Position numbers and translations under genes: made by a program. DNA of 64,000 bases, taken from contig CAVYUG010000006.1 in assembly GCA_963771655.1 (NCBI GenBank), positions 62,001-126,000 on the forward strand, written 5' to 3'. Positions 1-8,315 of this stretch are shown here, piece by piece. Within the stretch, counting starts at the first letter, position 1; each line of letters begins with the position of its first letter. Source of the stretch: JAWVFM01 sp963771655. Its GTDB lineage: Bacteria; Actinomycetota; Thermoleophilia; Solirubrobacterales; 70-9. The notes beneath the pieces were generated by a model that made no database searches, was not told the DNA's origin, and saw nothing but the letters and a program-made list of their open reading frames with translations.

Positions 1-940
1 CGAGTTCACGCGGACCGACGCGGCCATCGCCTTCGGCTCGGGGTATCTCGCGAACGTCGGAACGGTCTCGGCGCTCGCCGGCCGCGGGATGGTCGTCTTC
101 TCCGATGAGCTGAATCACGCGTCGATCATCGACGGGTGCAGGCTGGCAAGCGCGGAGACGTTCGTCTACCGGCACCGTGACCTCGAGCACCTGGCGTGGG
201 GCCTCGAGCAGTCGCGGGGAAGAACCGGCCTGATCGTGACCGACTCCGTCTTCTCGATGGACGGCGATGTGGCGCCGCTGGTCGAGCTTGTCGAGCTGGC
301 GCGCTCGAACGGCGCGGCGCTGATGGTCGACGAGGCCCACGCGATCGGCGCCATCGGGCCCGGAGGTCGGGGCGCGGTCGCCGAGGCCGGTCTGGGAGGC
401 GAGGTTGACGTGATCGTCGGCACGCTCGGTAAGTCCCTGGGGAGCTACGGCGCCTACGTGTGCGCGAGCACCGAGATCTGCGAGCTCCTCGTGAACACCG
501 CCCGCACGTTCATCTTCTCGACGGCGCTGCCGCCCCCGGCGATCGGCGCCGGTCTCGCCGCGCTCGACCTGCTGGCCTCCCGGCCGGGCATGGTCGAGCA
601 GCTTCGGCGCAACGGCGCGACGCTGCGGGGCGAGCTCGCGGCATGCGGGTTCGACACAGGCGCTTCGCGGACTCAGGTCATGCCGGTGGTCGTGGGCGAC
701 GCCCGTCGGGCGGTCGCGCTGTGCGAGCGCTGCCTCGACCGCGGCGTGTTCGCGCAGGCGATCCGGCCGCCGACCGTTCCCGAGGGGACGTCGCGGCTTC
801 GCCTCTCGGTCATGGCGACGCATCGTGGCGAGGAGCTGCGCACCGCCGCCCACCAGATGGCCCGCGCCGCCCGCGAGCTCGGCATCGAGCCCGGCGAGGC
901 GCGGGCCACACCCGTCGCGCGGCTCGACCGCGCCGCGTAG
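1..940 (+). CDS. bioF: 8-amino-7-oxononanoate synthase (BioF), 5' end missing
   Basis: The frame is open from base 2, so the N-terminus lies outside the window. The protein is a fold-type I PLP enzyme of the alpha-oxoamine synthase family, which joins pimeloyl-ACP/CoA and L-alanine to give 8-amino-7-oxononanoate in biotin synthesis. Visible marks are the glycine-rich GSGYLANVG segment, a VDEAHAIG motif holding the Asp that contacts the PLP ring nitrogen, and GTLGKSLGSYG, whose Lys (about base 431) should form the Schiff base. Glycine C-acetyltransferase (Kbl) has the same fold; BioF is preferred because bioD follows 15 bases downstream and bioA lies nearby. Confidence 0.9.
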   Translation, partial: EFTRTDAAIAFGSGYLANVGTVSALAGRGMVVFSDELNHASIIDGCRLASAETFVYRHRDLEHLAWGLEQSRGRTGLIVTDSVFSMDGDVAPLVELVELARSNGAALMVDEAHAIGAIGPGGRGAVAEAGLGGEVDVIVGTLGKSLGSYGAYVCASTEICELLVNTARTFIFSTALPPPAIGAGLAALDLLASRPGMVEQLRRNGATLRGELAACGFDTGASRTQVMPVVVGDARRAVALCERCLDRGVFAQAIRPPTVPEGTSRLRLSVMATHRGEELRTAAHQMARAARELGIEPGEARATPVARLDRAA

Positions 941-954
941 ACGGCGCCCGCGGC

Positions 955-1628
955 GTGCGCGGGGCGTTCGTCACAGGGACGGGGACCGAGGTGGGGAAGA
1001 CCGTGGTCGCCGCGGCGATCGCCCGAACGCTTGCGGCGCGGGGGGAGAGGGTCCACGTGTTCAAGCCCGTCGCCAGCGGGCTTGACGAACAGGCAGCGAG
1101 AGGGGACGAGACCGATGTGGCCCTGTTGCGGCGGGCTGCCGACTCCGATCAGAGCGACGGGGAGATTGCGCCGTACCGGTTCGGGCCCGCGGTGTCTCCG
1201 CACCTCGGGGCGGAGATGGCCGGGATGGAGATCGAGGTGCGGACGTTGGTTGAGGGCGCCCGCCACGCGGCAGCAGGTGCTGACGTGTTGATCAGCGAGG
1301 GGGTGGGTGGCTTGCTGGTTCCGCTCGTCGGCGACTACCTCGTGCGGGACTTCGCGCACGAGCTCGGGCTGCCCCTTGTCGTCGCCGCTTCGCCGGCCCT
1401 TGGAACGATCAACCACACCCTCCTAACGATTGAGGCAGCGAGGGGGGAGGGCTCGAGGTCGCGGCTTTGGTCCTCACGCCCTGGCCGTCGCAGCCGTCGC
1501 TCGTTGAGCGGTCGAACCGCGAGACGTTGGAGAGGCTGGCGAGGGTGAGGGTGGAGACCCTGCCGGAGCTCGACCTCGCCGCCCCGACGTCCTGGCCACC
1601 CCTCGACTGCGCGAACGTCCCTCGCTAG
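955..1628 (+). CDS. bioD: Dethiobiotin synthase (BioD), frameshifted near the 3' end
   Basis: ATP-dependent enzyme that closes the ureido ring of dethiobiotin from 7,8-diaminopelargonic acid and CO2. The GTG start at 955 opens VRGAFVTGTGTEVGKTVVAA, with the P-loop GTGTEVGKT at residues 7-15; the conserved FKPVASG and EGVGGLLVP segments follow. In the start frame the product drifts into arginine/serine-rich sequence and stops at 1548. Reading one base back at the G-run 1442-1447 restores a convincing tail (GLEVAALVLTPWPSQPSL, continuing to LDCANVPR) that stops at 1626-1628 and gives about 224 residues, the usual BioD length. A one-base deletion or sequencing error in the homopolymer is the simplest explanation. 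Confidence 0.85.
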
Positions 1629-1658
1629 GGGCTATGGGCGGGTACGAGGGACGTTCGC
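1611..1658. terminator. Bidirectional hairpin between bioD and the MFS gene
   Basis: A perfect 14-bp inverted repeat (arms 1611-1624 and 1645-1658, GCGAACGTCCCTCG and its complement) encloses a 20-nt loop. It overlaps the restored end of bioD and lies just past the stop of the convergent transporter gene. There is no T-tract. Its place between convergent genes suggests a two-way terminator. Confidence 0.6.
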
Positions 1659-1671
1659 GCCCCTGCTTGGG

Positions 1672-3273
1672 CTAGACGGTCGCCTGCTCGCCCGTCGCGA
1701 GCTCGGCCGCGGGCGTCGCTGCGCCGGCGGGAGCCTTGGTCGGCTTCGTCTTCTTCGAGCTGATGAACGCGAGCGCGATCACCACGCCGGCGGCGCTGAC
1801 GGCGGTCGCGACCCCCATCGACGAGGCGAAGGCGGAGACGAAGGCGTCGTGCGCCGCGGTCATGATCTGGTGCGCTTGGGCGGGGGTGGAGTCGGCGGGT
1901 GCCGTCGCCTGGCCGCCGGCGAGACTCTGCGCCATCGCCTCGCGCTGACCGGGGGTGAGGCCCGACGAAGCGCTCAGGAGCTGGTCGAGCTTCGCGCGGA
2001 CGTCGCCCTGGAATACCGCGCCGATGACGGCGACCCCGAGCGACCCGCCGACCATTCGGTTCATCGAGAGGATGCCCGAGGCGACGCCCGCCTTGGCGGT
2101 CGCGACAGCGTTCATGGCCGCGGTTGACATCGGCGACATGACGAGGGCCATGCCGACGCCCATGAGGATGAACGAGCCGAAGAAGTCCGAGTAGGTGCTG
2201 CCCGGCCCGACCGTCGTGAGCCAGAACATCGCCCCGGTGACGAGGGCGAGCCCGGTGGCGATGGGCAGCTTGGCGCCGATCCGGTCGGTCAGGCGTCCCG
2301 CGAGCGGGGCGATCACGACGATCATCAGCGTCGCGGGAAGGAAGCGCACCCCGGCCTCGAGCGGCGAGTAGCCGAGGATGTTCTGCATGTACAGCGCGAT
2401 GAAGAAGAACTGGGCCATCATCGCGAAGGTGACGACGAGCGCGATCAGGTTCGAGCCGATCGAGTCCCGGTTCCGGAAGAGCTTGAACTCGATGATCGGC
2501 GCCTTCACCCGCATCTCGATCGCGATGAAGGCGGCCGTCAGCACCACCGATCCCGCGATCAGCGAGAGGACGGCGGGCGACCCCCAGCCCCACGAGTTGC
2601 CCTCGATGAGGGCGAGCAGGAGCGCGGAGAGCGCCGCGCTGATCGTGGCCACGCCGAGGTAGTCGACCTCGCGCCCCACGGTCTCGTCGCGCGACTCGCG
2701 AACCGCGAACAGCGAGGCGACGACGGCCGCCGCCGCGACGGGCACGTTGATGTAGAAGATCGCGCGCCACGAGACGTGCTCGGTGAGAAAGCCGCCGAGG
2801 ACGGGACCGATGGCGAGCGCGAGCGCCGATACACCGGCCCAGGTGCCGATCGCCTTGCCGCGCTCGGAGGGGTGGAACGCGTTGGTGACGATCGAGAGGG
2901 TGGCCGGCATCATGAACCCGGCGCCGATGCCCTGCACGACGCGGCTGACGATCAGCGACGTGGTGTCTGGAGCGAGGCCGGCCGTCGCCGAGGAGAGGGC
3001 GAAGAGCACGACGCCGAAGAGGAACGCCCGGCGTCGCCCGAAGATGTCGCCGAGCCGCCCGCCTGTCACGAGCGTCACCGCGAAGGCGAGGGTGTACCCG
3101 CTCACGGTCCACTCGAGCGCCGAGATGGAGGAGCCGAGGTCGTGCTCGATCGACGGCAGTGCGACGTTCACGACCGTGTTGTCGAGCATGATCATGAATA
3201 GCGCGAAGCACATGGCTCCGAGCGTCCACCACTTGGCGTTGTCCTCGGTGATCAGGTGGCGGTAGCGGGTCAT
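1672..3273 (-). CDS. MFS drug-efflux transporter, DHA2 (EmrB/QacA) family
   Basis: Predicted 533-residue inner-membrane proton antiporter with about 14 hydrophobic segments, as expected for DHA2 exporters. The N-terminal helix carries the LDNTVVNVALPSI signature (DHA2 motif D1 type), followed by the loop 2-3 motif GGRLGDIFGRRRAFLFG and the motif-C-like MMPATLSIV region. The C-terminal tail is Lys/Ala-rich. The start codon overlaps the stop of the upstream MarR-type gene by 4 bases, so the two are translationally coupled. The substrate is probably a toxic small organic compound sensed by the regulator; which one cannot be read from sequence. Confidence 0.92.
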   Translation of the reverse strand: MTRYRHLITEDNAKWWTLGAMCFALFMIMLDNTVVNVALPSIEHDLGSSISALEWTVSGYTLAFAVTLVTGGRLGDIFGRRRAFLFGVVLFALSSATAGLAPDTTSLIVSRVVQGIGAGFMMPATLSIVTNAFHPSERGKAIGTWAGVSALALAIGPVLGGFLTEHVSWRAIFYINVPVAAAAVVASLFAVRESRDETVGREVDYLGVATISAALSALLLALIEGNSWGWGSPAVLSLIAGSVVLTAAFIAIEMRVKAPIIEFKLFRNRDSIGSNLIALVVTFAMMAQFFFIALYMQNILGYSPLEAGVRFLPATLMIVVIAPLAGRLTDRIGAKLPIATGLALVTGAMFWLTTVGPGSTYSDFFGSFILMGVGMALVMSPMSTAAMNAVATAKAGVASGILSMNRMVGGSLGVAVIGAVFQGDVRAKLDQLLSASSGLTPGQREAMAQSLAGGQATAPADSTPAQAHQIMTAAHDAFVSAFASSMGVATAVSAAGVVIALAFISSKKTKPTKAPAGAATPAAELATGEQATV

Positions 3274-3794
3274 CGGCGGGCCCGCTTCTTGCTGCTGCGA
3301 TAGGCCTCGGCGATGTCCTCGCGCTGGAGCAGGACCTCGAGCGCCGCTTCGAGCTTGCGCCGCTCCAACGCGTTCAGCGACGAGATGAAGCGCTCGAGAC
3401 CGACCAGCCGCGCCGCGATCAGCTCGTCAGCCACCCCCTGGCCCTCGGCGGTGAGGGAGATCCTGCGGACGCGCCGGTCGTTGGGATCCTCGATCCTCGT
3501 GGCGAGGTCACGCCTGACGAGGTCGTCGATGGCCCGACTCGCGGAGGCGAGCGAGATCCCGAGCTGACTTGCAACGAGCTTCACCGTCGGAGCCTCGGCA
3601 TCCGTGTGCCCGGCGAGCGAGACGAGGGCCTTCATCTGCGGGAAGTTCAGGCCGCTCTCGTCGATCGCCTTCAGGACGCCACCGCCGTCGGAGCTCAGGG
3701 TGCACATCATCAGCGAACCGAAGCGGAGCGCGAGCTCGCGGTCGTCGACCGCTGCGTGGGAGGGCGCTCGACGCTGCTTGGTGGCTGCTTCCAT
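3270..3794 (-). CDS. MarR-family transcriptional regulator
   Basis: Winged-helix DNA-binding repressor of about 174 residues. The region VKLVASQLGISLASASRAIDDLVRRDLATRIEDPNDRRVRR shows the MarR recognition helix followed by the D-x-R-x-x-R wing. The ATG at 3794 (MEAATKQRRAP) is preferred to an in-frame upstream start at 3854, which would place the operator-like palindromes inside the gene. It is the first gene of an operon with the MFS pump and diverges from a P450 gene. The divergent region holds a 17-bp palindrome at 3813-3829, a likely autoregulatory operator. Confidence 0.9.
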   Translation of the reverse strand: MEAATKQRRAPSHAAVDDRELALRFGSLMMCTLSSDGGGVLKAIDESGLNFPQMKALVSLAGHTDAEAPTVKLVASQLGISLASASRAIDDLVRRDLATRIEDPNDRRVRRISLTAEGQGVADELIAARLVGLERFISSLNALERRKLEAALEVLLQREDIAEAYRSSKKRARR

Positions 3795-3812
3795 GTCCGT
3801 AATGATTGCAGA

Positions 3813-3829
3813 TTCGAAAGCGTTTCGAA
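3813..3829. promoter_or_regulatory. Palindromic operator candidate for the MarR regulator
   Basis: Perfect inverted repeat TTCGAAA-gcg-TTTCGAA, 18 bases upstream of the marR-type start and 72 bases upstream of the P450 start. MarR proteins bind 16-20 bp palindromes in their own promoters, so this is the natural candidate; binding is inferred. Confidence 0.55.
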
Positions 3830-3839
3830 AGTGAAAGTG

Positions 3840-3855
3840 TGTGACGTGGGTCACA
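3840..3855. promoter_or_regulatory. CRP/GlxR-type site TGTGA-N6-TCACA
   Basis: The core TGTGA-cgtggg-TCACA matches exactly the consensus half-sites bound by CRP-family cAMP receptors (including actinobacterial GlxR/Cmr). The palindrome extends one base each way, giving GTGTGAC and GTCACAC arms. It lies between the MarR palindrome and the P450 gene. Two adenylate cyclases are encoded in this window, so cAMP control is plausible. Confidence 0.5.
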
Positions 3856-3901
3856 CAACCGCCGCGCCGACGGGCGTAGCGTCTGACACGAGGAGGTCGG
3901 G

Positions 3902-5236
3902 TTGAACGAGACGCAGCTACCGCCGGGCCCGCGCTACCCGCGCGCCGTCCAGATGCTCGGCTGGTGGACGCGGCCGACCGCCTGGGTCGAACGCTGCCGG
4001 GCTCGTTACGGCAAGCGGTTCACCCTCCGCTTCCCGGCCACTCCTCCGTTCGTCCTCATCTCGGATCCCGACGAGCTACGCGAGGTCTTCACGGCTCCGC
4101 CCGAGGTGCTCCATCCCGGTGAGGGGGCATTGGTCCTCGAGCCGGTTGTCGGGCGCCACTCGGTGATCCTGCTCGACGAGGACGCGCACCTCGAGCAGCG
4201 AAAGCTCATGCTTCCCGCCTTCCACGGCGAGCGGATCGCCCGGCTCGAGGATCTCGTCGCAGAGGTCGCCGAACGGGAGATCGCGGGCTGGCCGCGCGGC
4301 GAGACGGTGGCGCTCCATGAGCGCTTTCAGGCGCTGACGCTCGAGGTCATTCTGCGGGCCGTCTTCGGCCTCGACCCTGGGAGTCGCCTCGACCAGATCC
4401 GGGCGCTCCTCACGGAGGTTCTCGCGGCCGGAGAGGAGTGGTGGACCCTGCTCGGCCAGCCGCCTCGCGAGTGGATCGAGCGCGTCGGCCCGTGGGCCCC
4501 GTTCTTCCGGGCGCGCGACCGCGCCCGGAAGCTGCTCGAAGAGCTGGTGGAGGAGCGGCGTGCCGAGGGCGAGCACGCAACCCAGCGCGATGATGTTCTA
4601 GCGATGCTGCTTGCCGCCACCCACGAGGACGGCTCGCCAATGTCGACCGTCGAGATCCGCGACGAGCTCATGACGCTTCTCGTCGCGGGTCACGAGACGA
4701 CTGCCTCTGAGCTTGCCTGGATTTTCGAGCGCGTTGCCCGTGAGCCCACCGTGCGCTCCCGGCTGGCCGCCGAGATCGACTCGGGCGACGACGCGTACCT
4801 CATGGCGACGATTCACGAGACGCTGCGCCGTCGGCCCGTGCTGCCGAACTCCGCGCCGCGGCTCGTCAAGCAGACGGTGGAGGTGGGCGGCTGGGCCTAT
4901 CCGCCCGGGGTCGCTCTCGTCCCCAGCGCGTATCTCGTCCAGCATGACCCGGCGATCTACCCGGACCCCTACGCATTCAGGCCCGAGCGGTTCCTCGACG
5001 AGAAGCCGGGGACCTACACCTGGATCCCGTTCGGCGGCGGTCGCCGGCGCTGCCTCGGCGCGAGCTTCGCGATCCTCGAGATGAAGGCGGTGCTACGGAC
5101 GGTCTTCGCGACCGCCGAGCTCGCGCCGGCCTCGAACACCGCCGAGCTGTCGCGCCGGCGGCAGATAACGATCACCCCCGGTGGCGGGGCGACAGCTGAG
5201 CTTCGCGAACGCCGGCCGGCGCCCATCCCCGCCTGA
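3902..5236 (+). CDS. Cytochrome P450
   Basis: Heme-thiolate monooxygenase of 444 residues. The TTG start at 3902 is supported by AGGAGG at 3891-3896, five bases away. The I-helix oxygen-activation motif is AGHETTASE, the K-helix ExxR is ETLRRRP, and the heme loop FGGGRRRCLGASF places the ligand Cys at residue 384. The N-terminus (PPGPRYPRAVQMLGWW) lacks a membrane anchor, so the enzyme is soluble. It is divergent from the MarR/MFS operon, which fits a detoxification or xenobiotic role. The position between bioD and bioA recalls the BioI P450 of Bacillus, but no feature here proves an acyl-ACP substrate. Confidence 0.93.
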   Translation: MNETQLPPGPRYPRAVQMLGWWTRPTAWVERCRARYGKRFTLRFPATPPFVLISDPDELREVFTAPPEVLHPGEGALVLEPVVGRHSVILLDEDAHLEQRKLMLPAFHGERIARLEDLVAEVAEREIAGWPRGETVALHERFQALTLEVILRAVFGLDPGSRLDQIRALLTEVLAAGEEWWTLLGQPPREWIERVGPWAPFFRARDRARKLLEELVEERRAEGEHATQRDDVLAMLLAATHEDGSPMSTVEIRDELMTLLVAGHETTASELAWIFERVAREPTVRSRLAAEIDSGDDAYLMATIHETLRRRPVLPNSAPRLVKQTVEVGGWAYPPGVALVPSAYLVQHDPAIYPDPYAFRPERFLDEKPGTYTWIPFGGGRRRCLGASFAILEMKAVLRTVFATAELAPASNTAELSRRRQITITPGGGATAELRERRPAPIPA

Positions 5237-5292
5237 GAGCGCACATGGGGCTTGCCACCCGAGCCGATCTGTGGTTCTCTGGCGGGAGGGGG

Positions 5293-6849
5293 ATGGCGAG
5301 CGACGCGAAGGCATCCGGCGCAACGACGGAGTCGACCGACGAGCTGATCGACCGCGTCGGCCGGCGGCTGCGCAAGGCCGGAATCCTGGCGAACGTCTGC
5401 GGCACCATCGACACCTTCATCGCAGTCGGTGCCGTGCTCGCGATCTTCGTCGGCGAAGGGGAGGCGGACCGCCTCGGCCTGATCAATGGCCCGATCGTTC
5501 TCGCGATCCTGATCTCGATCCCCTTCTTCAGCAGCCACATGGTCCGGCGCGAGCTCAAACCGGCGAGAGCCTGGCTCGCCGCGGGCGGACCACCTGGGGG
5601 TGGCGAGCTGGCGGCCACGCTCGCGGTTCCGAAGCGGTGTGCAAGGAACAGCGCGCTCGAGTGGGGTGCGGCGACTGTGGGGTTCGTCGTCCTCAACCTC
5701 TTCCTCACGACGCCGCCCGCCGCATTCGGAATCGGGTTCACCATGGCCTCGGGCGGCGTCACCACCGCGGCGCTCTTCTATCTCCTCGCCGAGCGGGCGG
5801 TTCGGCCGCTCACGATCCGCGCCCTCGCCGCCGAGCCCGTCGAGGAGCCGCTTGCACCCGGCGTACGCGCTCGCCTCATCGCCGCCTGGGCGCTCGCAAC
5901 AGGTGTGCCGCTGCTGTCGATCATCTTCGCCGGCATCGTCGGCGCCACGAAGTCCGGTGCGAATCCCGTTCTCGTGGGCGAGGCGGCGATCGTCCTCGCG
6001 GCGATCGCGATCGGCGCCGGCCTCATCGCCCTGCTCTTCGCCGCGAACTCGATCGCGCGCCCGATCGCCGCGGTCCGTCGTGGCCTCGAGAAGGTGGAGG
6101 AGGGCGAGTTCGACGCCCGGGTGCGTGTCGACGACGCTAGCGAGGTGGGCCTGCTGGAGGCGGGTTTCAACCGGATGGCCGCGGGGCTCGAGGAGCGCGA
6201 GATCCTTCGCGATCTCTTCGGCCGCCACGTCGGCCGCGACGTCGCTCAGGCGGCGCTCGGCAGCGGCGCCAAGCTCGGCGGGGAGGAGCGCGAGGTGACC
6301 GCTCTGTTCGTCGACATCGCGGGATCGACGGCGCTGACCACCCGGCTCGCGCCCGCCGAGGTCGTCGCTCTGCTCAACCGCTTCTTCGCGATCGTCGTCG
6401 ACGTGGTGGAGGGCAACGGCGGCCTGGTGAACAAGTTCGAGGGCGACGCCGCGCTGTCGGTGTTCGGCGCGCCCGTCCCGCGCCCGTCGGCGGCCGCCGA
6501 CGGCATGCGCGCCGCGCGCGAGCTCGCCGTGCGCCTTCGAGCCGAGGTTCCTGAGCTCGACTTCGGGATTGGCGTCTCCACGGGCGTGGCCGTCGCCGGG
6601 AACATCGGCGCCGAGGAGCGCTTCGAGTACACGGTGATCGGCGACCCCGTAAACGAGGCGTCCCGGCTGTGCGAGCTCGCCAAACGACGGCCGGAGCGCG
6701 TGTTCGCGGCCGACCGCTCGCTCGACGCCTGTGGCGCCGAGGAGGGCGCGAGCTGGCGCCTCGGCGAGGCCGTGGTGCTTCGTGGGCGCGACGCGGAGAC
6801 CAGGCTCGCCGTCCCGGGCAGCGAGGTCGCGGCCAACATCGCGTCTTGA
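5293..6849 (+). CDS. Membrane-bound class III adenylate/guanylate cyclase with HAMP domain
   Basis: About 518 residues. The ATG at 5293 (MASDAKASGATTEST) is preferred over one at 5245 because GGGAGGGGG lies directly before it. The N-terminal half has several membrane segments and ends in a HAMP linker (FAANSIARPIAAVRRGLEKV). The cyclase domain follows: ALFVDIAGST supplies the metal-binding Asp, LVNKFEGDAAL the substrate Lys and second Asp, and TVIGDPVNEASRL the transition-state Asn/Arg. All catalytic positions appear intact, so it should make cAMP (or cGMP). A CRP-type site near 3840 and a near match at 25242 are possible downstream targets. Confidence 0.9.
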   Translation: MASDAKASGATTESTDELIDRVGRRLRKAGILANVCGTIDTFIAVGAVLAIFVGEGEADRLGLINGPIVLAILISIPFFSSHMVRRELKPARAWLAAGGPPGGGELAATLAVPKRCARNSALEWGAATVGFVVLNLFLTTPPAAFGIGFTMASGGVTTAALFYLLAERAVRPLTIRALAAEPVEEPLAPGVRARLIAAWALATGVPLLSIIFAGIVGATKSGANPVLVGEAAIVLAAIAIGAGLIALLFAANSIARPIAAVRRGLEKVEEGEFDARVRVDDASEVGLLEAGFNRMAAGLEEREILRDLFGRHVGRDVAQAALGSGAKLGGEEREVTALFVDIAGSTALTTRLAPAEVVALLNRFFAIVVDVVEGNGGLVNKFEGDAALSVFGAPVPRPSAAADGMRAARELAVRLRAEVPELDFGIGVSTGVAVAGNIGAEERFEYTVIGDPVNEASRLCELAKRRPERVFAADRSLDACGAEEGASWRLGEAVVLRGRDAETRLAVPGSEVAANIAS

Positions 6850-6860
6850 CGGTTGCCGCC

Positions 6861-6886
6861 GCGGCGCCGACTATGGTCGGCGCCGC
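6861..6886. promoter_or_regulatory. Perfect 11-bp inverted repeat in front of bioA
   Basis: GCGGCGCCGAC-tatg-GTCGGCGCCGC, ending three bases before the bioA ATG. A -35-like TTGACG lies at 6846-6851 and -10-like hexamers (GACTAT at 6869, TATGGT at 6872) fall in or beside the loop. It could be an operator covering the bioA promoter, or a hairpin ending the cyclase transcript; there is no T-tract. Confidence 0.45.
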
Positions 6887-6889
6887 CGA

Positions 6890-8245
6890 ATGGCGACGCC
6901 CGTAGCCGAGCTCGACAAGCGCTTCCTCTGGCACCCGTTCACCCAGCAGCGGGACTGGTGCGACGAGGAGCCGGTCGTCATCGAGGCGGCCGAGGGAACC
7001 GACCTCATCGACGCCGAGGGCCGCCGCTACATCGACGGGGTCTCATCGCTTTGGTGCAACGTCCACGGCCACCGGCACCCGCTGATCGACGAGGCCATCC
7101 GCGACCAGCTGGACAGCGTCGCCCACTCGACGATGCTCGGGCTGACGCATCCCGGCGCGGCGGAGCTCGCCGAAAGGCTCGTCGGGCTGGCGCCGCCGGG
7201 CCTGAGCCGCGTCTTCTATTCCGAGTCAGGCTCGACGGCCGTGGAGATCGCGCTCAAGATGGCGTTCCAGTACTGGCGCCAGACGGGCGAGGGGAAGCGC
7301 ACGTCGTTCGCGACGCTCGAGGGCGCCTACCACGGCGACACGGTGGGCTCGGTGTCCGTCGGTGGCATCGACCTGTTCCACGGCGCCTTCGGCCCGCTCC
7401 TCTTCGACACCCATCGAGTGGCGCCCGGTGACGCCGAGGCGCTCGAGCACGTGCTCGACTCGCACGGCTCGGAGCTCGCAGCCGTCGTCGTGGAGCCGCT
7501 TGTGCAGGGGGCTGCCGGGATCCGGGTGCAGCCGCCCGGGTTCCTCCACCGGGTGCGCGAGCTCTGCGACGCCCACGGCGTCCTCCTCATCTGCGACGAG
7601 GTCGCGACCGGGTTCGGCCGCACGGGCACGATGTTCGCCTGCGAGCAGGAGCGCGTATCGCCCGATCTGCTCTGCCTCGGCAAGGGACTGACGGGCGGCT
7701 ATCTGCCGCTCGCGGCGACGCTCGCGACGGAGCGTGTCTACGAGGGATTCCTCGGCGGCGCCGAGGACGCGCGCACGTTCTTCCACGGGCACACCTTCAC
7801 CGGCAACCCGCTGGGCTGCGCGGCGGCGCTCGCGAGCCTCGAGGTGTTCGAGCGCGAATCGACGCTCCTGCGGCTGCAGCCGAAGATCCGGCTGCTCGGC
7901 GACCTCCTCGGAGACGTCGCGGCCATGCGGCAGGTCGCGGAGGTGCGGGGCCGAGGGTTCATGGTCGGCATCGACCTCGGCGAGCACGACCCGGCGCTGA
8001 GGCTCGGGCACCGGGTGGTGGTGGAGGCACGGCGGCGGGGCGTGATCGTCAGGCCGCTGGGCGACGTCGTGGTGCTGATGCCGCCGCTTGCGATCTCGAA
8101 GGCCGACCTGCGGAGGTTGGTGGCGGTGGTGGCGGAAGCGATCGTCGTTGCGCATGCCTCGGCGTATCCGCGGGTTCGGGCCGTCGAGGGGCTGGTCAGA
8201 GAGGGCGGGGCGCCGGCCGAGGTGGAGGTCCGCGAGGCCGCCTGA
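6890..8245 (+). CDS. bioA: Adenosylmethionine-8-amino-7-oxononanoate aminotransferase (BioA)
   Basis: Fold-type I PLP aminotransferase of 451 residues that converts 8-amino-7-oxononanoate to 7,8-diaminopelargonate using S-adenosylmethionine as amino donor. BioA hallmarks are FLWHPFTQQRDW at residues 8-19, GVSSLWCNVHGHRHP, the PLP Asp in LICDEVATGFGRTG and the Schiff-base Lys265 in CLGKGLTGGYLPL. The start at 6890 (MATPVAELDKRFLWHP) follows a strong inverted repeat with no clear ribosome site. It lies about 5.3 kb from bioD, separated by unrelated genes. Confidence 0.94.
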   Translation: MATPVAELDKRFLWHPFTQQRDWCDEEPVVIEAAEGTDLIDAEGRRYIDGVSSLWCNVHGHRHPLIDEAIRDQLDSVAHSTMLGLTHPGAAELAERLVGLAPPGLSRVFYSESGSTAVEIALKMAFQYWRQTGEGKRTSFATLEGAYHGDTVGSVSVGGIDLFHGAFGPLLFDTHRVAPGDAEALEHVLDSHGSELAAVVVEPLVQGAAGIRVQPPGFLHRVRELCDAHGVLLICDEVATGFGRTGTMFACEQERVSPDLLCLGKGLTGGYLPLAATLATERVYEGFLGGAEDARTFFHGHTFTGNPLGCAAALASLEVFERESTLLRLQPKIRLLGDLLGDVAAMRQVAEVRGRGFMVGIDLGEHDPALRLGHRVVVEARRRGVIVRPLGDVVVLMPPLAISKADLRRLVAVVAEAIVVAHASAYPRVRAVEGLVREGGAPAEVEVREAA

Positions 8246-8254
8246 CAGGTCGAG

Positions 8255-8295
8255 CTGGGCGAGTTGACGTCGCTATTCGTCGTCAACTCGACCAG
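8255..8295. terminator. Long hairpin after bioA
   Basis: Arms 8255-8269 and 8281-8295 pair over 15 positions with one mismatch (core CGAGTTGACG / CGTCAACTCG) around an 11-nt loop. It sits 10 bases past the bioA stop and ends before the ECF sigma gene. It lacks a T-tract but probably separates the two transcripts. Confidence 0.55.
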
Positions 8296-8315
8296 GGCGG
8301 TCGATACTCCGTGTG

